Shown here: positions 1-7,195 of the stretch, one piece after another
How the letters are laid out: each line of letters opens with the position of its first letter
Numbering within the stretch: the first letter of the stretch is position 1
Assembly: GCA_937884235.1 (NCBI GenBank)
Contig: CALGBT010000895.1
Location: 1-7,204 of the forward strand
DNA length: 7,204 bases
Source of the DNA: an uncultured Pseudomonadota bacterium
GTDB lineage: Bacteria > Myxococcota_A > UBA9042 > CAIXZC01
Direction of reading: 5' to 3'
The notes under the pieces: model-generated
Databases searched by the model: none
Told to the model about the DNA's origin: nothing
Seen by the model: the letters and a program-made list of their open reading frames with translations, nothing else
Made by a program: the position numbers and the translations under genes

Positions 1-1950
1 CAGGCGGCAGCCAAGGTAGGCGAAGTAACCGGTCCCTACGTGGGCATCTACAACGAGTTCCCGGCGCTGACCCAGGAAATGATGAAGGTCATTCCTGAGC
101 ATCCATTCTATGTCACCAAGATCCGCATCGCCTTCGCTGGCACCGGCAAGGCGCGGGTCAGACTGATGCACACCCTTGGGCGGTCATACCCCGCCAGTTG
201 GGAGAAACTCAGCGAGCCCTCGGCCAATCTCATGGAGCCCATTGACGTGAAACTCCAGGATGCCGACCCGGAGGTCTGGACCGAAATCAATGTGGCCGAC
301 AGGGGCATCTTCCTGGAACCAACCCAACATTACGCCATAGTCTATCAGCACTTCGATACAGCCCCCTACGTTGCCGTAGCAGAGATTGCCGACCCGGCCG
401 AGGAGAAGTCCCGGGGGCTCATTCTGGTGCCCGGTGAGTTCGAGGCCTATGGCCTGGGCGATGCCAACTATCGCATGGAACTCGAAGGTTTCTACTTCTG
501 TGCCTGGGAAGATGAGGACTTCTGGTTTGGCGAGCTGGCCGCGCCCTTTTCCCAACCGGGCTACAACCGCGCCTCTGTTGCCGACATCAACGGTGACGGC
601 CACGACGACGTGGTGAGCTTCGCGGCCGACCCGGTGGCCTTCCTCGGTGACGGGGCGGGCGGTTTTGCCGCCGCCGAACCGCCGCTCTTCCCCCCAGGGT
701 TGGGGGCCAACAACCTCGTGCTTGGTGATCTTGACAACGATGGTGACATCGATGCCTTCGCCTCCACCTGGACCGACCCTGCCGGAGAGAACCCCAACCG
801 CATCCTGCGCAACGACGGGGAGGACCTCTTCGTAGTGGTGGAAGACTCGGGTGTCGAGAGCTTCGACCCCACCGGTGCAGCTGCACTGGGCGATGGCAAC
901 AACGACGGCATCCTCGATATCTACTGGGGCAATTGGCTGGTGACCTATCCCGAGCCCCCGGCCTACAACGACAAGTACGTGGTTGGTCACGGGGACGGGA
1001 CCTTCACGGACATGACCGAGGAGGCCGGCATGCTCCGTGAAAACGCCGAGCCCTGCTACGGAGTGAGCTGGACCGATGTCAACAACGATGGCCTGGCCGA
1101 GGTCTGGGTGGGCAATTACCAGTTCAAGGACAACCTGCTCTATTGGAACCTGGGTGACGGCACTTTTGAAGACCGTGCCGAAGAACTGGGCCTGATGAAG
1201 GATGACCAGGGTTTCTGGGGCGGGCATACGTACGGCGGCGACTGGGGCGACTTTGACAACGATGGCGACCTCGACCTCTTTGAGCCCAACCTCTCCCACC
1301 CCCGGACGATGCCCTACAGCGACGACTCGCGCCTACTGGTGAACCAGGGACCGCCCGATTTCAAGTTCGTGGACAAGGCCAAAGAGTACGGCTTCATCTA
1401 TGACGAAGGTGACGTCAACGCGGCCTGGGCCGATTACGACAACGACGGCGATCTCGATCTGGCGCTTTGTGCGCTCTACCAGAATCACTATTTCAAGTTC
1501 TACCGCAACGATGGCGATTCCTTCACCGACATCACCTACGAAACCAACGCCATCGTCAACGACTCAGTAGGAGCTGTCTGGTCAGATGTCGACGAAGATG
1601 GTGACCTCGACCTCATCGTCATGGACCGCATGGGGGCCCAGCGCAACCAGCTCCTCATCAACCGGATGGGACAGGACAACAATTGGCTCAAGCTCGACCT
1701 CGTGGGGACCACCGCCAACCGCGATGCCATCGGTGCCCGAGTGGTCGTCGAGGCCGCAGGCATCAAAATGACCCGCCTCGTCAAAGGCGGCGGCCGCCAC
1801 ATGAACGCCCAGGATTCCCACACCGTCCATTTCGGCCTGGGCACCGCCAACACCATCGATTCTGTCACAGTATTCTGGCCCGGCGGCGACGAACAAGTCA
1901 TCACCGGCCTATCGCCCAACAGCAGATTCGTGGTGGAACAAGACTTGTAG
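1..1950 (+). CDS. FG-GAP/VCBS beta-propeller protein with C-terminal ASPIC/UnbV (CRTAC1-like) domain, 5' partial
   Basis: The frame is open from base 1, so the gene is cut by the window edge; the GTG at 40 lacks a convincing ribosome binding site and the 13 codons before it read as normal coding sequence. Counting from base 1, 649 residues are visible, ending at TAG 1948-1950. Residues 1 to about 185 form a region I cannot name, probably beta-rich. Seven calcium-loop motifs of the form DxDxDGxxD then follow, starting near residues 195 (DINGDGHDD), 243, 298, 359 (last position E instead of D), 417, 478 and 529. They are 48-61 residues apart, as expected for one seven-bladed FG-GAP/VCBS propeller. 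Residues 561-649 (starting NWLKLDLVG, with GARV, FGLG and VFWPGG) match the ASPIC/UnbV domain that follows such repeats in CRTAC1-like proteins. Family knowledge suggests a secreted, Ca-binding protein for adhesion or binding; no catalytic motif is seen. The signal peptide, if any, lies upstream. Its specific role is unknown. Confidence 0.9.
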   Translation, partial: QAAAKVGEVTGPYVGIYNEFPALTQEMMKVIPEHPFYVTKIRIAFAGTGKARVRLMHTLGRSYPASWEKLSEPSANLMEPIDVKLQDADPEVWTEINVADRGIFLEPTQHYAIVYQHFDTAPYVAVAEIADPAEEKSRGLILVPGEFEAYGLGDANYRMELEGFYFCAWEDEDFWFGELAAPFSQPGYNRASVADINGDGHDDVVSFAADPVAFLGDGAGGFAAAEPPLFPPGLGANNLVLGDLDNDGDIDAFASTWTDPAGENPNRILRNDGEDLFVVVEDSGVESFDPTGAAALGDGNNDGILDIYWGNWLVTYPEPPAYNDKYVVGHGDGTFTDMTEEAGMLRENAEPCYGVSWTDVNNDGLAEVWVGNYQFKDNLLYWNLGDGTFEDRAEELGLMKDDQGFWGGHTYGGDWGDFDNDGDLDLFEPNLSHPRTMPYSDDSRLLVNQGPPDFKFVDKAKEYGFIYDEGDVNAAWADYDNDGDLDLALCALYQNHYFKFYRNDGDSFTDITYETNAIVNDSVGAVWSDVDEDGDLDLIVMDRMGAQRNQLLINRMGQDNNWLKLDLVGTTANRDAIGARVVVEAAGIKMTRLVKGGGRHMNAQDSHTVHFGLGTANTIDSVTVFWPGGDEQVITGLSPNSRFVVEQDL

Positions 1951-1951
1951 G

Positions 1952-2089
1952 ATTGTACGGCGACGGGGGAATAGCGAACATGAGCGCAGCGAATCGCGCA
2001 CGGGAGCGCAGCGACCTGCGAACGGGAGCGCAGCGACCTGCGAACGGGAGCGCAGCGACCAGCGAACGCCGGCTACTCAGCCGTACAAT
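1952..2089. repeat. 10-bp inverted repeat flanking the tandem array
   Basis: ATTGTACGGC at 1952-1961, beginning two bases after the FG-GAP stop codon, is the exact reverse complement of GCCGTACAAT at 2080-2089. The right arm lies inside the last codons of the lipoprotein gene (coding for its C-terminal YCTA). The arms are 118 bp apart and enclose the whole 22-bp array. They could pair as the base of a long stem in transcripts from either side and serve as a bidirectional 3'-end structure, or they could be the ends of a small inserted element. There is no T-tract typical of an intrinsic terminator on either side and no obvious target duplication. The match is seen directly; the function is a guess. 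Confidence 0.5.
1979..2066. repeat. Four tandem copies of a 22-bp repeat in a convergent intergenic gap
   Basis: Units begin at 1979, 2001, 2023 and 2045 with an exact 22-bp period. The second and third copies are identical, the fourth differs at one base, and the first is degenerate at about six positions. Every copy carries the core GAGCGCAGCGA, followed in three copies by CC and a GCGAA end. An extra GCGAAC sits just before the first copy (1974-1979). The array fills most of the 122-bp gap between the stop of the FG-GAP gene and the stop of the lipoprotein gene. It has no start codon with a binding site and no T-tract. Short GAGCGCAGCGA-like tandem arrays are known from intergenic DNA of various proteobacteria; their function is unclear. 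Slippage or gene conversion could explain the near identity of copies 2-4. Confidence 0.9.
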
Positions 2090-3380
2090 ACCCCGCAGCC
2101 TGCTTCGCAAAGTAGTTAGTGCATTTCGGCGTATCGCTTTCGGCATCGCAGGATGGTTCTTTGCCCTTGGCGGTGTTGCAGAATTTGCGGCAAACCCAGT
2201 TGGCCCCTTTGTTGGAGAGGCAGGTGAGGCCTTCGGCACAGTCGTTGGGTTGTCCGGAGCAAGTGGCTCCTTCCTGGCCTGGTCCTGCGGTGAGGCAGAC
2301 GGGCTCGCCGGCTCCGGTCTCGAAGTAGCAACCGTCGGTATCGAGGTCGCAGTCCTGGGTGAGCAGGTTGCATTTCTGCAACTGGCCGGCCCCGGCCCCG
2401 CAGATCATGTATGCCGAGTCCTGGAGGGAGATGCACTGCTTGCCTTCGCCGCAGTCGGAGTTGACGCCGCAGAGTTGGTAGCAGACTGCCCCCAGTTCGC
2501 TGCTGGACAACTCGATGCAGACCCCTTCCATACAGGAATCGGTGCCGCCACACGCTTCGCCGTACTTCTGGGTGCCGGCCACGTCACACTGGGGGCCGTC
2601 GCCATTAATGTAGGTGCAGTAGCTGCCGTCGGGACAGCCGACGTTCAACACCGGATCGCAAGGACCACACTGGCCGGAGATGCAGAACTCACTCTCGCCG
2701 GCGCAGCCGCCGCAGCTCCCACCGCAGCCGTCGTCGCCGCACTCCTTGCCAGAGCAACTGGGTACGCAAGGGGAATCGCAGGTGAGGGTGGCGGCCTGGC
2801 AGAAGGTGCCTTCGGCACAGCCACCGCAGCTCCCGCCGCAGCCGTTGGGTCCACATGCTTTGTCTTCGCAGTTGGGCACACAGCCCTGAGGCTTAGCGAA
2901 GCAGGCGAAGTCCGGCCAGCGGCAGACGGTATCGCCGGCGCAATCGCCGCACTCTCCACCGCAACCGTCCGGACCGCACGCCAGTCCGTCGCACATGGGG
3001 TCGCAGACGTACTCGACACAGGCCCCGGCGAGGCAGTTGGCCCCGACCGGGCAGCCGCCGCAACTGCCGCCGCAACCGTCGTCGCCGCACTCTTTGCCTT
3101 CGCAGAGCCAGGCGGAGTCACAGTCGACAACGCACTTGGAATCCTCGTTGCAGTACTCCGACTTGTAGCAGACATCCGACTCGCTCCAGAGGTTTCCGTT
3201 GGCGGTCTTGATGCACATGAGCACAGCCTCAAGCCCGGTCTCGTTAATGCCGCAGACGGTGGCACTCTCGGTCACACAGGTTTCCCCGGCAGTTGTGGAC
3301 GGGGCGTTTTTCTTCTCTTCGTTACCACCGCAAGCGGCTAACATGGCAGCAAGAGAGACAATCAAGAGGAGTCGCTTCAT
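2073..3380 (-). CDS. Cysteine-rich predicted lipoprotein with four CGxxGCGGSCGxC repeats
   Basis: The protein has 435 residues. It starts MKRLLLIVSLAAMLAAC, a short basic n-region and hydrophobic segment ending in a lipobox (L14-A15-A16-C17), so it should be lipidated at C17 and exported. Gly at +2 fits an outer-membrane destination under the E. coli sorting rule, which may not hold here. The polar linker 18-34 is followed by a Cys-rich region. Four near-identical cores lie at residues 98-110 (CGDDGCGGSCGGC), 135-147, 176-188 and 214-226, spaced 37-41 residues and each flanked by further Cys pairs. Residues 241-435 are a second Cys-rich part with irregular spacing. I count 63 Cys, 62 after the lipid-modified one, an even number compatible with full disulfide pairing. 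No catalytic motif is recognised. Such Cys-rich lipoproteins are common in Myxococcota-type genomes and lack a known function; binding or surface structure is a guess. The ATG start is supported by GGAGG seven bases upstream. Confidence 0.88.
   Translation of the reverse strand: MKRLLLIVSLAAMLAACGGNEEKKNAPSTTAGETCVTESATVCGINETGLEAVLMCIKTANGNLWSESDVCYKSEYCNEDSKCVVDCDSAWLCEGKECGDDGCGGSCGGCPVGANCLAGACVEYVCDPMCDGLACGPDGCGGECGDCAGDTVCRWPDFACFAKPQGCVPNCEDKACGPNGCGGSCGGCAEGTFCQAATLTCDSPCVPSCSGKECGDDGCGGSCGGCAGESEFCISGQCGPCDPVLNVGCPDGSYCTYINGDGPQCDVAGTQKYGEACGGTDSCMEGVCIELSSSELGAVCYQLCGVNSDCGEGKQCISLQDSAYMICGAGAGQLQKCNLLTQDCDLDTDGCYFETGAGEPVCLTAGPGQEGATCSGQPNDCAEGLTCLSNKGANWVCRKFCNTAKGKEPSCDAESDTPKCTNYFAKQAAGYCTAE
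2703..3089 (-). repeat. Four in-gene repeats encoding CGxxGCGGSCGxC
   Basis: Within the lipoprotein gene, four 39-bp cores lie at 3051-3089, 2940-2978, 2817-2855 and 2703-2741. They encode CGDDGCGGSCGGC, CGPDGCGGECGDC, CGPNGCGGSCGGC and CGDDGCGGSCGGC. The linkers between cores differ in length (72-84 bp) and sequence, so these are diverged domain duplications rather than a recent tandem array. The first and last units encode the same peptide, while the middle two share the P in place of the first D. Confidence 0.9.
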
Positions 3381-3387
3381 GGTCAGG

Positions 3388-3392
3388 CCTCC
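3388..3392 (-). promoter_or_regulatory. Ribosome binding site of the Cys-rich lipoprotein gene
   Basis: Read on the minus strand this is GGAGG, seven bases before the ATG at 3380-3378. It fixes the start that also gives a complete signal peptide with a lipobox. Confidence 0.85.
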
Positions 3393-3415
3393 GGCAGAGT
3401 TCTTATCTGCTGAAG

Positions 3416-3444
3416 AGTGTATTTCAAAGCGATTGGCCGCGCAA
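3416..3444 (-). promoter_or_regulatory. Candidate sigma-70-type promoter for the lipoprotein gene
   Basis: On the minus strand, TTGCGC (3444-3439) is separated by 17 bp from TACACT (3421-3416). This lies in the 83-bp gap after the radical SAM stop codon and about 35 bp upstream of the lipoprotein ATG, leaving a short leader that holds the GGAGG site. The -10 matches 4 of 6 consensus bases including the key A and T positions; the -35 keeps TTG. If real, the lipoprotein can be transcribed on its own and not only by read-through from the radical SAM gene. Confidence 0.4.
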
Positions 3445-3463
3445 CAATGACAAGCAGGGTGGT

Positions 3464-5959
3464 CTAGTAATGAAGTGTCTCGCGGCAGATCCAGTGCCAG
3501 GTCAATTCTGGATGTTGTTCCTTCAATAATTTGTCAATGCGGGGGGCGGAGATGGTGCTCCACCGGACTCTCACAGCCCCGGTGGGTGCTTCCGGCAACC
3601 CGGCCGGGATTGGGTCGGCGACCTCGATGGCGAGGAGGTGCTCGGAAGCCAGAGCCTCAATGAGCTTGACCACTGCGGACGAAGCCATGTTGGCCGGGGC
3701 CAGGAGGATGGTGGCCGCCACCACCTTGGCGACTTTGGGCATCTCCTCATCGACTTCGACCCACGAGAGAAAGCTCAGGCCGGGAATCGAGTACTGGTTG
3801 AGCAGCCGCAGCGCGTCGGCCGCGCCCAGCTTGCCCAGGAGCATGATGTCCACCGGCTCCTGGAGCGCAAAGTGACCGAGGGCCAGCGGTGCGGCGAAGT
3901 AGTAGCGCGGTCGGGGATTGAAGCCTTGGGAGCGTTCGACAGCCACGCCCGCTCGGCGCAGCGTAAGCGTCAACTGGCGCAGGATGTCGAGGTGGCCGAG
4001 GAGGACGGCATCGCCGGCCTTGCGGTAGGTGAGGCGGTAGCGGACGACTGGCCCATCCGACAAGGGGTCAAGTGGTCTCCCAGGGAGCGCCTCCTCGAGG
4101 GGAAGCTGGCCGCCAGCGCCGGCCTGATGGGGCTCTAGCGGGATGGACTTCTCAACGCGGGGCTCCGGGCACTTCGCACCACATTGGTAGCAGGTGAACT
4201 TGTCGCCGAAGGGCTGGCATGGTTTGGTCGTCTTGAACTCGAAGGCCCGGTCCCGCGCGCGTCTGAGAAACTCATCGTCCACGTCGATCTTGAAATGGCT
4301 CCAGGGGAGGGATTGGTCGGTGGGAATCTGCTGCAGGAATCGATTCCCATCGATGCCTACGGTGGCCAGAGCATCGCGCCAGATGCTCTGCTTGAAAAGC
4401 TCATCCCAGGAGTCGAAGCGGGCCCCCTTTCCATAGGCCTCTTCGATAACCGGGGCCAGGGTCCGGTCGCCGCGCGTGACAACGGCTTCCAGCCACGACA
4501 TCTCCGGGTCATGCCAGCGAAAGGTGATGCCCTTGCGGCGTAGCCGGTCTCGCACCGTTTGCACCTTCACCTGTAACTGGTTCACCGGGGCCATGCTCTC
4601 CCACTGGAAGGGGGTATGGGGCCGGGGCACGAACATCGAGGCGGAGGCCACCACTGCGGCCTTGGCTTTGAACCGGGACCTGACGATGTCGTAGCAGTCA
4701 TGCACCAGTTGGCAGAGCTCTTCAATGTCCTCGTCAGTTTCCGTGGGCAGGCCGATCATGAAGTAGAGCTTGATGCGGTTGATGCGCTTGTCAACGATGC
4801 GGCGCACGGCATCAAGAATCTGCTCTCGGGTGACGTTCTTGTTGATGAGGTTGCGCAGCCGTTGACTGCCCGCCTCCGGGGCCAGGGTCAAACTGGACGT
4901 GCGTCGGTCGGTGAGGGCGTCCAGGACCGTGTCGTCGATGCCGTAGGCGCGCAAGGAAGAGACCGCGACAGACGCATCCTTCTCCTGAGCCATCTGGCGA
5001 ATCTCGGCGGCCAGAGAGAGGATGCAGGAGTAATCGGCAGAAGAGAGGGAGGCCAGGGAGATCTCGTGGAGCCCCGAGCTGTCAATGGTTCGCCCCGCCC
5101 AGTCCAAGAGGTAGTCGGGGGCCCGCTCCCGGGGCGGTCGATAGGTGAAGCCCTGCTCACAGAAACGGCAACCCTGAAAGCACCCCCTGGCCAATTCCAG
5201 GGAGACGCGGTCGAAGATGGTCTCGACGGCGGGGACAGGAAACTCGGTAAAGGCCGCGAAGTCGTCTAGATTGCGCAACGTCTGCTTGTGCACCGCCAGT
5301 TCAGGGTGCACCAGCACCCCGCCGGTGGCGGCGACGGGTTCGTGTTTTGCCGGGACGTAGATGCCTTCCAGGCCATCGACCTCGGTCAGAAAGGCACCTC
5401 GGTCCAAGCCCGACTCCCTGCCCCTGCGGGCTGCGGCCATGAAACTGACGATGGCCTCCTCCCCGTCCCCGGGCAGAATGGCATCGAAGAAGGGAGCCAT
5501 GGGCTCACAGTGAGTGGCACAAGGGCCGCCGGCAATCACCAGCGGGGCGGTGCTGTTCCGGTCTGCTGACCTGAGCGGCAAGCCGGCCAGATCAAGGATC
5601 AGCAGCACGTTGGTGTAGTTCAGCTCGAATTGGAGCGAAACCCCCAGAACATCGAAGTCGGCGAGGGGGATGTTGCCGTGGCGAGAGGTGAGCTTCTCAC
5701 CTGACTTTCGCAGTACCCCCTCCATGTCGGGCCAGGGTGCGAAGGCGAGATCTACGTAGATGCCCTCTTGCCGTAGCAGCATGGAGTAGAGAATGCGCAT
5801 CCCGGTGTTGGACATCCCGATTTCGTACAAGTCGGGGTAGACCAGGGCGACTTTGAGGTCACCCGGCCGGGGGGCGCGGTAGCCGGCGGGAAAATACTCG
5901 CCGCCGCGATAGCGGGCAGGCTTCCGAATGTCATGGTGCAGCAAGTCGAGCAGCTCCAA
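3464..5959 (-). CDS. B12-binding-type radical SAM protein (TIGR03960-like) fused to a DUF2344 radical SAM-linked domain (TIGR03936-like)
   Basis: With the TTG start at 5959-5957 the protein has 831 residues. Residues 1-200 resemble the N-terminal cobalamin-binding-like part of TIGR03960 proteins (PARYRGGEY, VALVYPDLYEIGMSNTGMRI, FAPWPDME, GGPCATHCEP). The radical SAM cluster motif CxxxCxxC is at C260, C264 and C267 (RGCFQGCRFCEQG) and binds the 4Fe-4S cluster that cleaves S-adenosylmethionine. The core continues to about 450 (LAPEAGSQRLRNLINK, IKLYFMIGLPTET). C581, C590, C593 and C597 form the Cys cluster typical of the end of this part. Residues 638-831 are the DUF2344 domain (RYRLTYRKAGDAVLLGHLD, SQGFNPRPRYYFAAPLALG). 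These two modules are known as neighbours or fusions; the reaction and substrate are not established, and linkage near RNase G and ribosomal genes elsewhere is only suggestive. The frame stays open for 240 codons upstream, antisense to the ABC gene, but that part has no homology and is not coding. A GGAGG six bases before the TTG decides the start. The gene is divergent from the ABC ATPase. Confidence 0.92.
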   Translation of the reverse strand: MELLDLLHHDIRKPARYRGGEYFPAGYRAPRPGDLKVALVYPDLYEIGMSNTGMRILYSMLLRQEGIYVDLAFAPWPDMEGVLRKSGEKLTSRHGNIPLADFDVLGVSLQFELNYTNVLLILDLAGLPLRSADRNSTAPLVIAGGPCATHCEPMAPFFDAILPGDGEEAIVSFMAAARRGRESGLDRGAFLTEVDGLEGIYVPAKHEPVAATGGVLVHPELAVHKQTLRNLDDFAAFTEFPVPAVETIFDRVSLELARGCFQGCRFCEQGFTYRPPRERAPDYLLDWAGRTIDSSGLHEISLASLSSADYSCILSLAAEIRQMAQEKDASVAVSSLRAYGIDDTVLDALTDRRTSSLTLAPEAGSQRLRNLINKNVTREQILDAVRRIVDKRINRIKLYFMIGLPTETDEDIEELCQLVHDCYDIVRSRFKAKAAVVASASMFVPRPHTPFQWESMAPVNQLQVKVQTVRDRLRRKGITFRWHDPEMSWLEAVVTRGDRTLAPVIEEAYGKGARFDSWDELFKQSIWRDALATVGIDGNRFLQQIPTDQSLPWSHFKIDVDDEFLRRARDRAFEFKTTKPCQPFGDKFTCYQCGAKCPEPRVEKSIPLEPHQAGAGGQLPLEEALPGRPLDPLSDGPVVRYRLTYRKAGDAVLLGHLDILRQLTLTLRRAGVAVERSQGFNPRPRYYFAAPLALGHFALQEPVDIMLLGKLGAADALRLLNQYSIPGLSFLSWVEVDEEMPKVAKVVAATILLAPANMASSAVVKLIEALASEHLLAIEVADPIPAGLPEAPTGAVRVRWSTISAPRIDKLLKEQHPELTWHWICRETLHY

Positions 5960-5965
5960 GTAAGA

Positions 5966-5970
5966 CCTCC
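5966..5970 (-). promoter_or_regulatory. Ribosome binding site deciding the TTG start of the radical SAM gene
   Basis: On the minus strand, GGAGG is followed by six bases and then TTG (5959-5957). The resulting N-terminus MELLDLLHHDIRKPARY aligns with the usual start of TIGR03960-type proteins. No in-frame ATG or GTG with a comparable site lies nearby. Confidence 0.8.
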
Positions 5971-5973
5971 AAA

Positions 5974-5993
5974 CAGGGCTCCTATATGCCCTG
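5974..5993. promoter_or_regulatory. Inverted repeat overlapping the radical SAM promoter, possible operator
   Basis: CAGGGC (5974-5979) and GCCCTG (5988-5993) are perfect inverted 6-bp arms around an 8-bp AT-richer centre (TCCTATAT). The element overlaps the proposed -10 and start site of the radical SAM gene, a usual place for a repressor site. In RNA it could form only a short hairpin and has no T-tract. Seen directly as a symmetry; the regulatory role is inferred. Confidence 0.3.
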
Positions 5994-6011
5994 TGCGCGC
6001 AGTGAGCGCAA
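5983..6011 (-). promoter_or_regulatory. Candidate promoter for the radical SAM gene
   Basis: On the minus strand, TTGCGC (6011-6006) lies 17 bp from CATATA (5988-5983). Transcription would start near 5976, giving a leader of under 20 bases that still includes the GGAGG. The -35 hexamer is identical to that proposed for the lipoprotein gene. The match is moderate and other choices in this AT-poor region are possible. Confidence 0.3.
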
Positions 6012-6039
6012 CGTTTTTCTGTCCTCTCCTTGTTAAGCG

Positions 6040-6067
6040 TTGACCCGCGGAGTCCATTGGCTATACT
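6040..6067 (+). promoter_or_regulatory. Sigma-70-type promoter for the ABC ATPase gene
   Basis: TTGACC (6040-6045) is followed after 16 bp by TATACT (6062-6067). The hexamers match consensus at 5 of 6 and 5 of 6 positions. The expected start is near 6074, about 30 bases before the ATG. The spacer contains the palindrome CCGCGG. This is the best promoter in the window and drives the rightward operon. Confidence 0.65.
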
Positions 6068-6090
6068 GGCCGAGTTCAAGTAGTAACTCA

Positions 6091-6098
6091 GGATGGAG
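6091..6098 (+). promoter_or_regulatory. Ribosome binding site of the ABC ATPase gene
   Basis: GGATGGAG contains GGAG at 6095-6098, five bases before the ATG at 6104. It supports this start, which also gives the usual MAQVVLKNVWKRY N-terminus of MalK-type ATPases. Confidence 0.7.
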
Positions 6099-6103
6099 AT
6101 AAT

Positions 6104-7194
<1,091 letters not shown>

Positions 7195-7195
<1 letters not shown>

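Noticed and set aside
40..42. GTG at 40 as the start of the FG-GAP gene
   Set aside because: The frame is open to base 1, no good binding site precedes the GTG, and a secreted protein would need a signal peptide that is absent after it.
184..1299. Long 371-codon minus-strand open frame
   Set aside because: It lies wholly antisense to the FG-GAP gene, whose product has clear domain motifs; the open frame is a by-product of GC-rich codon use.
1979..2066. CRISPR array
   Set aside because: The repeats are directly adjacent with no unique spacers, the unit is only 22 bp and no cas genes are present.
1951..2072. Transposon or insertion sequence remnant
   Set aside because: There is no transposase fragment and no recognisable target duplication; the inverted arms alone are too short to claim a mobile element.
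1683..3341. Long 552-codon plus-strand open frame
   Set aside because: It crosses the end of the FG-GAP gene and the repeat array, then runs antisense to the lipoprotein gene. Its low-complexity Ala/Gly/Val-rich product reflects the complement of the Cys/Gly-rich gene.
4616..5269. 217-codon plus-strand open frame
   Set aside because: It is antisense to the core of the radical SAM domain, which has intact motifs; there is no independent sign of coding.
5994..6018. Intrinsic terminator on the plus strand (TGCGC/GCGCA stem followed by ACGTTTTTCT)
   Set aside because: The stem is only five base pairs and no plus-strand gene ends upstream of it; it lies within the divergent promoter region and is probably chance.
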